Source: a bacterium | GTDB taxonomy: Bacteria; Bacteroidota; Bacteroidia; B-17B0; Aurantibacillaceae | Assembly: GCA_027364695.1 (NCBI GenBank) | Contig: DAHXOV010000162.1 | Span: 1 to 5,595, forward strand | Direction: 5' to 3' | Length of the DNA stretch: 5,595 nucleotides | Shown: piece after piece, positions 1 through 5,595 of the stretch | Numbering within the stretch: the first letter of the stretch is position 1 | Layout: every line of letters begins with the position of its first letter | Position numbers and translations under genes: made by a program | Notes under the pieces: model-generated | The model's input: only the letters and a program-made list of their open reading frames with translations | Databases searched by the model: none | What the model was told of the DNA's origin: nothing

Positions 1-1691
1 TGGGCAATAATAATAATGGTTCTATTGTGTTTTATTTTTTGGATGGTTTCCTGAATAATTTTTTCGTTTTCGGTGTCTAAAGAAGAAGTGGCTTCGTCTA
101 AAATAAGAACAGGTGTATTTCGTAAAATGGCTCGGGCTATGCTTATTCTCTGTCTTTGTCCACCACTTAGATTGGTGCCTCTGTCTCCAACATAGGTATC
201 GTATTGGTGTGGCAGTTGTATAATAAATTCGTGCGCATTAGCCATTTTGGCTGCTTCAATGATTTCATTATCGGCGTAGCTGTTTCCAAAGGTGATGTTA
301 TTTTTAATCGTGTCATTCATCAAAAAACTGTCTTGAGATACTAAGCTAATGAGTTGTTTCAGGGAGGCTATTTTAATTTTTTTTATGTCTGTGTTATCTA
401 TAAAAATATTACCTTTGTCGGGTTCATAGAATCTTAATAGCATGTCTGTCAGTGTCGTTTTTCCGCTGCCACTCTTTCCTACAAGGGCTATAACTTTACC
501 TTTTGGTATCAATAAACAGATGTTTTGTAATATAAAACCCTTATCCCCTTTCAGGTAAGAAAAATGGACGTCTTTGAATTCTATTTTATCTTGAAAGATT
601 TTGTATTCTAAAGCGTCGGAATGCTCTGTGATATTATTCACTTCTTTCAAAATGCGATTGATTCTTTCTTCTGATACCAGTCCTTTTTGTATATTATTGT
701 ATGCCTGTGATATTTGTTTAATAGGTGGTATAATTTGAGAAGCAATTCCAAAATAACCAATGAATGCAGATGCAGAGAGTGTATCATCAAATACCAGTTG
801 TGCTCCTAAGTATAAAATAAACATTAAAATACCAAGTACCACTACTTCTGTGGTAGGTGATGCTAAATCGTTTTTTCTGTACACTTTTACATTTTGAGCA
901 AATAAATCCTGATTGACAGATTGAAATTTTTTACTGATATGATTTTCAGTACCAAATGCTTTAATGACTTTTATTCCACCCAAACTCTCTTCTATCAAAG
1001 CAAATAATTGAGCTAATATTCCTTTACTTTTATCTGCACTTTTTCTTAAACTTTTACTGATTAAAACAATGCTTATAGCAGCTACGGGAATGAGCAAGAA
1101 AATATATAATGTAAGATAAGGGCTTATTAAAATCATTGAAACAATAGAAATGATAATACTAATAGGTTCGCGAAAAATAAGTTCTAATGTTTGCATGATA
1201 CTCCACTCTATTTCTAAAACATCTGTGGTTAGTCGGCTCATGAGGTCTCCCTTTTTTTCTTTACTATAAAAAGAGAGTGGAAGATATAAAAGTTTATTCA
1301 TCAATTGATTTCTTAGGTCTCTTACTACTCCATTTCGGATGGGTGCAATAAAGAACATGGCTAAATATCGAAATACATTTTTAAAAAATGTAAGAAAAAA
1401 TACTAAAATACAAATCCATATTAAAACCTGATTTTTACCATATTCTGAAATGAACTCAGCAAGCTTATATTGTACAAAATGTTTGATGCTATTGCTGTTA
1501 AGTTCTATAGCAGGTGGGATTTTTAAGATGTTTTGAAAAAAACTTTCTGGTTGAAAAAGCACATCCAAGAAAGGAATGATCAGGGTAATAGAAACGACTG
1601 AGAACAATGAAAATAAAATATTACTAGATATATTCAGTATAGCATAATGCCAGTATCCTTTGAGGTATTTAATGGCAGAAAATAATTTCAT
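1..1691 (-). CDS. MsbA-like ABC exporter, membrane domain fused to ATPase (3' end cut by window)
   Basis: This is a half-transporter of the ABC exporter family, which pumps lipids, lipopolysaccharide precursors or drugs out of the inner membrane as a homodimer. The frame is open from the ATG at 1691 to the left edge, giving 563 residues; full members are usually near 600, so about 40 are missing. The membrane domain has hydrophobic segments near residues 16-42, 89-115, 177-193, 195-215, 283-300 and 308-325. The ATPase domain carries Walker A GKSGSGKTT (405-413, Lys411), Q-loop Gln453, X-loop TYVGDRG (499-505), signature LSGGQ (508-512), Walker B VLILDE (528-533, catalytic Glu533) and D-loop SSLD (536-539). 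The window ends inside the next codon (CA-), consistent with the H-loop histidine. All visible catalytic motifs are intact. It is divergent from mazG. Lipid A flippase (MsbA) is the best guess, but the substrate cannot be read from sequence; a multidrug exporter is the alternative. Confidence 0.5.
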   Translation of the reverse strand, partial: MKLFSAIKYLKGYWHYAILNISSNILFSLFSVVSITLIIPFLDVLFQPESFFQNILKIPPAIELNSNSIKHFVQYKLAEFISEYGKNQVLIWICILVFFLTFFKNVFRYLAMFFIAPIRNGVVRDLRNQLMNKLLYLPLSFYSKEKKGDLMSRLTTDVLEIEWSIMQTLELIFREPISIIISIVSMILISPYLTLYIFLLIPVAAISIVLISKSLRKSADKSKGILAQLFALIEESLGGIKVIKAFGTENHISKKFQSVNQDLFAQNVKVYRKNDLASPTTEVVVLGILMFILYLGAQLVFDDTLSASAFIGYFGIASQIIPPIKQISQAYNNIQKGLVSEERINRILKEVNNITEHSDALEYKIFQDKIEFKDVHFSYLKGDKGFILQNICLLIPKGKVIALVGKSGSGKTTLTDMLLRFYEPDKGNIFIDNTDIKKIKIASLKQLISLVSQDSFLMNDTIKNNITFGNSYADNEIIEAAKMANAHEFIIQLPHQYDTYVGDRGTNLSGGQRQRISIARAILRNTPVLILDEATSSLDTENEKIIQETIQKIKHNRTIIIIA

Positions 1692-1764
1692 AATCGGCGA
1701 ATATAGTGATTTAGCATTTTGCTCATCTATAAATAATTTCTGAAATTGGGCACAAAAAACTTAC
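1692..1764. promoter_or_regulatory. Divergent intergenic region between the ABC exporter and mazG
   Basis: These 73 bp lie between two start codons pointing away from each other, so they should hold both promoters, or parts of them. I found no clean match to the Bacteroidota consensus (TTG, then TAnnTTTG) on either strand; the A/T-rich stretch 1726-1745 is the likeliest core. There is no Shine-Dalgarno sequence before either ATG. mazG has an A-run at 1754-1759 instead, as is common in this phylum. The role is inferred from gene orientation only. Confidence 0.5.
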
Positions 1765-2556
1765 ATGAAAACAAAATTTGATAAAAATGCCTTTGAAAGA
1801 ATTATTCAAATCATGGATGAATTGAGAGAGCAATGTCCGTGGGACAAGCAACAAACATGGGAAAGTTTGAGAACGCTTACTATAGAAGAGATATATGAAC
1901 TATCTGATGCCATTGTTAAAAAAAATTATTCCGAAATAAGAAAGGAACTTGGAGATGTTTTTTTACATATTTTGTTTTATTCCAGAATAGCTTCAGAAGA
2001 AAATCAATTTGACATTAATGATGTTATCAAGACATTGACAGAAAAACTTATACACAGACATCCACATATTTATGGGAATGTTAAAGCAGACAACGAAGAA
2101 GAAGTAAAACGAAATTGGGAAAAAATTAAACAGAGTGAACGAGCGGGTTCTTCTTCAAAAGGGGTATTATCAGGGGTGCCCAATTCTTTGCCGTCTATCA
2201 TCAAAGCATACAGAATGCAAGAAAAAGCTGCCGCCGTAGGATTTGATTGGAACAATAAAAATGATGTTATAGAGAAGGTGCAAGAAGAATTACAAGAGTT
2301 TTTGGATGAGGTAGAAAGCAATGCTGACAGGGAGAAAATAGAAGAAGAGTTGGGCGACTTGCTTTTTTCTTTGATAAATCTTGCGAGATTTTTAAATATC
2401 AATCCCGACAACGTCCTTGAAAGGAATAATAAAAAATTCTTAAATAGATTCAATTATATTGAAAAAAAATTAGCAGAGAAAAATAAAAATTTTTCAGAAG
2501 TAAATTTGGAAGAAATGGAAAAATACTGGATAGAAGCCAAACAGATAGGATATTAG
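1765..2556 (+). CDS. mazG: Nucleoside triphosphate pyrophosphohydrolase MazG
   Basis: MazG hydrolyses (d)NTPs to the monophosphate and pyrophosphate in the cytoplasm. It is thought to cleanse the nucleotide pool and, in E. coli, to affect ppGpp levels and survival in starvation. The 263 residues equal the length of E. coli MazG and show its two tandem MazG domains. The N-terminal domain has CPWDK (24-28), the Mg-binding EExxE (41-45) and ELGD (61-64). A conserved HRHPH (97-101) and VGFDW (158-162) follow. The C-terminal domain repeats the metal site as EExxE (174-178) and EELGD (194-198), so both acidic clusters are intact. The start is the only candidate, because an in-frame TGA lies at 1741-1743 and no other start follows it. 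The gene ends in TAG, unlike the TAA of the other complete genes here except where unchecked, and is followed 12 bp later by a PAP2 gene, probably in the same transcript. Identification is secure; the physiological substrate is not determined by sequence. Confidence 0.5.
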   Translation: MKTKFDKNAFERIIQIMDELREQCPWDKQQTWESLRTLTIEEIYELSDAIVKKNYSEIRKELGDVFLHILFYSRIASEENQFDINDVIKTLTEKLIHRHPHIYGNVKADNEEEVKRNWEKIKQSERAGSSSKGVLSGVPNSLPSIIKAYRMQEKAAAVGFDWNNKNDVIEKVQEELQEFLDEVESNADREKIEEELGDLLFSLINLARFLNINPDNVLERNNKKFLNRFNYIEKKLAEKNKNFSEVNLEEMEKYWIEAKQIGY

Positions 2557-2568
2557 TATTCTACAATT

Positions 2569-3240
2569 ATGAAAACAATCATTCTGACAAACATTAAGGT
2601 AAATTTTTATTATTTATTCCCTGTACTTTTGTTTTATTGTTTTGCTGCGTATAGAATATGGAATTTTTCTAAAATAGATAATCATGTTTTTTTTAATCAA
2701 TGGGTGGGCAATGTATATATTGATAATTTCTTTAAATACATAACGCATTTAGGGGATGGCTTATTTTTATTATTCATAGTTATTTTATGGTCTTTCAAGA
2801 ATCTTAGGCAAAGTCTGATATTACTACTGTCTTATATTATTGCTGGCGGCAGTGTTGCTATCTTGAAAAATTATATTTTTGAGGTGAAAAGACCCCATTT
2901 TGTTTTTGATTATTATCACAAAGATATTTTCATAAAGTATGTAGATTGTGTGGATATTTTGGCACTGAATAGTTTTCCCAGTGGACATAGTACATCTGTT
3001 TTTATATTATGTTCTTTTTTGGCTTTTCATTTGCATCAACACTATCAAAAATTATTGTTGGGAGTCTTCGCCATTATCATTGCATTTAGTAGAGTGTATC
3101 TATCTCAACACTGGATAAACGATATATTTGTGGGTTCTTTGACAGGGCTTATTATTACACTATTTATACATTCAGTATTTGATAGGTACCGTTTTTTAGA
3201 TAGATATAATCAGAGCATACAGTCGTTTCTAAAAATTTAA
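2569..3240 (+). CDS. PAP2-family membrane phosphatase
   Basis: This is a type 2 phosphatidic acid phosphatase family protein of 223 residues. Members remove phosphate from lipid phosphates or diphosphates such as phosphatidate, undecaprenyl pyrophosphate or lipid A, with the active site on the periplasmic face. The three family motifs are visible. Motif 1 is Lys100 followed by KRP (107-109), with seven residues between Lys100 and Arg108 rather than the canonical six. Motif 2 is PSGH (137-140). Motif 3 is SR (174-175), His181 and Asp185, giving the SRx5Hx3D pattern. His140 and His181 are the expected catalytic pair. About five or six hydrophobic segments are seen, roughly 13-31, 65-76, 82-99, 143-156, 162-173 and 187-202. 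It follows mazG by 12 bp in the same frame and is probably co-transcribed. Its TAA overlaps the stop of the convergent aroA. Family assignment is confident; the lipid substrate is not known. Confidence 0.5.
   Translation: MKTIILTNIKVNFYYLFPVLLFYCFAAYRIWNFSKIDNHVFFNQWVGNVYIDNFFKYITHLGDGLFLLFIVILWSFKNLRQSLILLLSYIIAGGSVAILKNYIFEVKRPHFVFDYYHKDIFIKYVDCVDILALNSFPSGHSTSVFILCSFLAFHLHQHYQKLLLGVFAIIIAFSRVYLSQHWINDIFVGSLTGLIITLFIHSVFDRYRFLDRYNQSIQSFLKI
3237..3240. other. Interlocked stop codons of convergent genes
   Basis: The palindrome TTAA holds the TAA of the plus-strand PAP2 gene (3238-3240) and the TAA of the minus-strand aroA (3237-3239). The two coding regions therefore overlap by 4 bp, leaving no intergenic space. 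I see no GC-rich hairpin with a T-run on either side that would act as an intrinsic terminator, so each transcript probably extends into the 3' end of the opposite gene. Confidence 0.5.
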
Positions 3241-4496
3241 TTTGATACTTTTGATAAGTGGTCAAAAAACTCGGGATATGATTTGTTTACCGCTTCAGCA
3301 TTTTCAATCATTATTTTATTTTCGGATATTACTCCAGAAATAGCGGCTGCCATAGATATGCGATGATCATTATATGAATCAACGACACCGCCATTTAAAT
3401 GTCCTGTACCTTTTATAATCATTTGGTTGCCTTCTAGCTTTACATCACCTCCTAAATCAGAAAATACTTTTTGCAAGCTCTCTGCTCTATTGCTTTCTTT
3501 GTTGTGCAATCTGGAAACACCTTTAATAATAGAAACTCCCGGAATACCCAATGCCAAAACACATATAGGTGGAAATAAATCAGGGTGATGTGTAAGGTCT
3601 GTTTGTATGGGAGTTATTTTTCTTTTTTTTATGAACAAAACATCGCCTTGTTCCCATTTTATTTCAGTGCCACACATTTGCAGTATCTCAATGATTTTTT
3701 TGTCTCCCTGAAAAGAATTTTTGTTTAAATGATGCAAGCTACATTCAACCGATAAAGCAGCACCAACTGCAAAAAAAGCAGCATTGCTCCAGTCTCCTTC
3801 TACTATAATGTTTATATGGTTGGTATTTGGATGAGTTTTTACTTGATATTTTTTGTAATCTGCGGAATGCCTGATATTTACACCAAATAAGCGAGCCGCT
3901 GCTATTGAAAGATCAATATATGGCAAACTGACTGTGCCTTCTGTTCTAAATTCAATATCTCTGTTAGGTACGATGGATGCAAATAATAGTCCTGTAATGA
4001 TTTGTGATGTATCTAATGATCTTACTTCTGTTTGATTATAATTTGCAAAACCCTGTATTCTCAAAGGTAAATAACCATTGTTTGATTTTACCACACAGCC
4101 CGCTTTTTCCAACACATTTATCAATGAATGCATAGAACGCCGAAGCAAACTATCCTTAGCTTGTATGACAACATTTTTAAACATAACAGGAAGAATAATA
4201 CCGAACATCCTTGCACATAATCCTGATTCACCTACATCAATTTCAATTTTTCTATACTTTCTTTCATTAGATATTCCTGTGATTTCAACAGTATTTTCTT
4301 CCATCCCACTTACTTTTGAACCCATTTGTCTTATTATATCAATGGCAACCCGCACATCGTTACAATAATTTATATTTTGTATAGTGGTTTTATGATGAAA
4401 TAAACTTGCAAGCGCCATATACCTTTGTAGATAACTTTTGGATGCTGCTACTTGAATGGTGCCTTTAACAGTAAAAGGTGAAACGATTTTTCGCAT
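3237..4496 (-). CDS. aroA: 3-phosphoshikimate 1-carboxyvinyltransferase (EPSP synthase), divergent type
   Basis: AroA joins phosphoenolpyruvate to shikimate-3-phosphate, the sixth step of the shikimate pathway to aromatic amino acids. The 419 residues compare with 427 in E. coli. Equivalents of most active-site residues can be matched by eye: Lys20, Ser21 and Arg25 (E. coli K22, S23, R27); Gly92 and Arg96 (G96, R100); Arg120 (R124); Ser164 and Gln165 (S170, Q171); Ser190 and Tyr193 (S197, Y200); Asp306 (D313); Lys333, Glu334 and Arg337 (K340, E341, R344); Arg379 in NDHR (R386); Lys405 (K411). The enzyme therefore looks active. Some neighbouring positions differ from the textbook sequence: SKSYLQR replaces SKSxSNR, GESGLCARM replaces GNAGTAMRP, and KESNR replaces KETDR. 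The ATG at 4496 follows the upstream SixA-like gene by 4 bp, so the pair is an operon. Its stop overlaps the PAP2 stop by 4 bp. Confidence 0.5.
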   Translation of the reverse strand: MRKIVSPFTVKGTIQVAASKSYLQRYMALASLFHHKTTIQNINYCNDVRVAIDIIRQMGSKVSGMEENTVEITGISNERKYRKIEIDVGESGLCARMFGIILPVMFKNVVIQAKDSLLRRSMHSLINVLEKAGCVVKSNNGYLPLRIQGFANYNQTEVRSLDTSQIITGLLFASIVPNRDIEFRTEGTVSLPYIDLSIAAARLFGVNIRHSADYKKYQVKTHPNTNHINIIVEGDWSNAAFFAVGAALSVECSLHHLNKNSFQGDKKIIEILQMCGTEIKWEQGDVLFIKKRKITPIQTDLTHHPDLFPPICVLALGIPGVSIIKGVSRLHNKESNRAESLQKVFSDLGGDVKLEGNQMIIKGTGHLNGGVVDSYNDHRISMAAAISGVISENKIMIENAEAVNKSYPEFFDHLSKVSN

Positions 4497-4500
4497 GATT

Positions 4501-4989
4501 TTATTTCACAAACTGATGCTCTATTTTATTTGCTTTTATTTGTCCTATTTTCTCCCACCTATCTGTATTAAATTCTAATATTATTATGCCGCAGGTGGGA
4601 ATATTATCAACATAAAAATTTTTGTTCAACAAATTAGATATACTTGTAATGATAGGATTATGTCCGAAAATCATCACTGATTTTATATCATTTGAAACAG
4701 AATGTGTAACACTTAAAAAATCATCTGTAGTAGAGTTATAAATGCCATGGCGGATTAAAATATCCTGTTCGTTATATTTCAATGTTCTTGAAAATATAAG
4801 TGCCGTGGAAATAGCACGAATAGCAGGACTTGTAATCATTCTATCAGGCGATGTATAATGTTCTGCATACCATTTGCTTAATTGATAAGCATCTCTGTAT
4901 CCTCTCTCATTAAGCGGTCTGTCTATATCATTTAAAAATTCATATCCCCAGTCTGACTTGGCATGCCTAACTAAAACAAGTATTTTCAT
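4501..4989 (-). CDS. SixA-like histidine phosphatase family protein
   Basis: This is a small cytoplasmic protein of 162 residues in the histidine phosphatase (phosphoglycerate mutase-like) superfamily, near the size of E. coli SixA (about 160). The RH motif is VRHAKS (7-12) with His9 as the expected phosphohistidine. RPLNERG (24-30), TSPAIRA (53-59, with Arg58) and FGHNP (108-112, His110) complete the usual phosphate pocket. SixA in E. coli dephosphorylates histidine phosphotransfer proteins, but most family members of this size have no proven substrate, so SixA function is only a suggestion. The gene lies 4 bp upstream of aroA and is probably translated from the same mRNA. Its ATG at 4989 has no Shine-Dalgarno sequence and is preceded by an AT-only stretch. 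A candidate promoter lies about 90 bp upstream. Fold assignment is confident, the role is unknown. Confidence 0.5.
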   Translation of the reverse strand: MKILVLVRHAKSDWGYEFLNDIDRPLNERGYRDAYQLSKWYAEHYTSPDRMITSPAIRAISTALIFSRTLKYNEQDILIRHGIYNSTTDDFLSVTHSVSNDIKSVMIFGHNPIITSISNLLNKNFYVDNIPTCGIIILEFNTDRWEKIGQIKANKIEHQFVK

Positions 4990-5091
4990 AGCATTAAAAT
5001 TTTTAAACTTATATTTTTCTTTTAAAGAATATCTTTTGTGATTAACACAGTAGATTCTGCTTACTCTTATCAGTGGGCAAAAATACGCTTT
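4990..5091. other. Intergenic leader region upstream of the SixA-like gene
   Basis: These 102 bp separate the end of the propeller gene from the SixA-like start, all genes pointing left. The half next to the start is almost pure A/T, including a near-palindromic TTAAAATTTTTAA stretch around 4994-5008. No GC-rich intrinsic terminator is seen for the propeller gene, and no riboswitch or RNA gene is recognised. The size and composition fit a 5' leader plus promoter for the SixA-like/aroA operon. Confidence 0.5.
5011..5032. repeat. Imperfect A/T inverted repeat
   Basis: The first five bases, ATATT, pair with the last five, AATAT, and the inner T-run pairs with the inner A-run with one mismatch around a four-base loop. 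It lies about 20-45 bases before the SixA-like start codon. An A/T-only stem of this size is weak and could arise by chance in such A/T-rich DNA; a role as leader hairpin or protein site is unproven. Confidence 0.5.
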
Positions 5092-5104
5092 TTATTCTAT
5101 CCAA
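5078..5104 (-). promoter_or_regulatory. Candidate Bacteroidota-type promoter for the SixA-like/aroA operon
   Basis: Read on the minus strand, TATTTTTG (5085-5078) matches the -7 consensus TAnnTTTG exactly, and a TTTTTG ending at 5102 supplies the -33 TTG. The spacer between TTG and the -7 box is 16 bases, somewhat shorter than the roughly 19-20 usual for this phylum. The predicted start near 5070 would give a leader of about 80 bases. The -33 box falls inside the last codons of the upstream propeller gene. The match is suggestive only, because T-rich motifs are frequent in this DNA. Confidence 0.5.
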
Positions 5105-5595
5105 AAAGAGGATGCATTGATACCTGCTTTGAATGTATGCACTAATTGACCATTATTGTTATACCTGTATATAGTGGAATTCTGTACATAGTCCATGGCA
5201 TCACTTACATACAAATTATCATCAAAATTACTCCACTCTATTGAATAAAAATTATTGCCATTGTTGTTTATAAATGGACTTGCAGGTAATTGTGTGTCTA
5301 AAATATTCAGTTTGTATATGTGTTGATTGATATAAAATAAATTTTCTCTTCTGCTATCAACAATCAAATTCTTTGGTGAAACATTAGGTGGAAAAACAAA
5401 GGTCTTTAATACTTGAAGGCTTAAGGGATGAATTTGATGCAACTGAGCATTTTGATACATACTTGCATCTCCACTGCTTAATACCCACAAATTATCGTTT
5501 TTGTCTATCACTAAGCCACTGACATATTTCCCAACGAATACACTATCTATAATAGAATCACGCAGCGCATCAATAACATAAAGATAACTTTTATC
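5092..5595 (-). CDS. C-terminal part of a YVTN/DUF5074-like beta-propeller protein (5' end cut by window)
   Basis: The frame is open from the right edge to the TAA at 5092-5094, giving 167 residues with no start in view. A GTG at 5511-5509 could be taken as a start but is an internal valine: the 28 codons before it continue the same repeat pattern (for example LYVIDALRDSIIDSVFVGK). Propeller-like strands recur as V-I-D, N-L-W-V-L-S-S-G, N-L-F-Y-I-N, N-L-Y-V-S-D and I-Y-R-Y-N-N-N-G, each followed by a polar turn. The last section, with YVSDAMDYVQ and a close in FKAGINASSFW, resembles the end of the YncE/DUF5074-type propeller proteins of Bacteroidota, usually secreted or lipoprotein-anchored. 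No C-terminal sorting domain follows. Their function is largely unknown; ligand or surface binding is only a guess. Signal peptide and early blades would lie beyond 5595. Confidence 0.5.
   Translation of the reverse strand, partial: DKSYLYVIDALRDSIIDSVFVGKYVSGLVIDKNDNLWVLSSGDASMYQNAQLHQIHPLSLQVLKTFVFPPNVSPKNLIVDSRRENLFYINQHIYKLNILDTQLPASPFINNNGNNFYSIEWSNFDDNLYVSDAMDYVQNSTIYRYNNNGQLVHTFKAGINASSFWIE

Noticed and set aside
1713..1721. Plus-strand AGCATTTTG as a -7 box for mazG
   Set aside because: It does not keep the TA two bases before TTTG, and no well-spaced TTG precedes it.
2070..2453. Minus-strand open frame of 127 codons
   Set aside because: It is antisense to the clearly coding mazG, covers its conserved motifs, and its product is a serine-rich, low-complexity sequence with no recognisable family. 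It is a shadow frame.
4078..4368. Plus-strand open frame of 96 codons
   Set aside because: It lies fully inside aroA on the opposite strand, shows no recognisable domain, and aroA is intact through this stretch.
4986..4994. Two-codon mini-frame ATG-CTA-TGA overlapping the start of the SixA-like gene
   Set aside because: It is too short to judge and can easily arise by chance in A/T-rich leaders; nothing supports leader-peptide control.
5078..5094. Possible terminator after the propeller gene (AAAAA, five-base loop, TTTTT)
   Set aside because: The stem would be A/T only and lacks the GC-rich base of an intrinsic terminator; the same bases fit a promoter box better.
1..5595. CRISPR array, tRNA/rRNA genes, insertion sequence, prophage or toxin-antitoxin module
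   Set aside because: No regularly spaced repeats, no structured RNA gene and no transposase or integrase frame were seen. mazG here is the housekeeping two-domain enzyme and has no mazEF partner beside it.

Overview
The window looks like ordinary chromosome from an AT-rich member of the Bacteroidota. The reasons are the low GC content (roughly one third by eye), the lack of Shine-Dalgarno motifs before the genes (leaders are A/T-rich instead), an AroA of the 'KSY-x-QR / GESGL' type that I associate with this phylum, and a YVTN/DUF5074-like surface beta-propeller. The phylum is an inference from these traits; I cannot name a genus.

Layout. Positions 1-1691 (minus) hold an MsbA-like ABC exporter (transmembrane domain fused to ATPase) whose C-terminus runs off the left edge at the H-loop. 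A 73-bp intergenic region separates it from a divergent plus-strand pair: mazG (1765-2556, NTP pyrophosphohydrolase) and, 12 bp later in the same frame, a PAP2-family membrane phosphatase (2569-3240). This pair meets a convergent minus-strand pair head-on, and the two stop codons share a TTAA (3237-3240). The minus-strand pair is a SixA-like histidine phosphatase (4501-4989) followed after 4 bp by aroA (3237-4496, EPSP synthase). After a roughly 100-bp intergenic region with a possible Bacteroidota-type promoter, the right edge holds the C-terminal 167 residues of a minus-strand beta-propeller protein (5092-5595), which is cut by the window.

How the genes fit together. No single pathway covers the window. 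The exporter and the PAP2 phosphatase both act on membrane or lipid substrates in their families, so an envelope theme is possible. MazG is nucleotide-pool housekeeping and AroA is the sixth step of the shikimate pathway. The SixA-like gene and aroA are almost certainly co-transcribed. I see no mobile element, CRISPR array, RNA gene, phage gene or defence system. The most noticeable departure from textbook genes is the divergent active-site sequence of AroA. I find no convincing evidence of an undescribed system.
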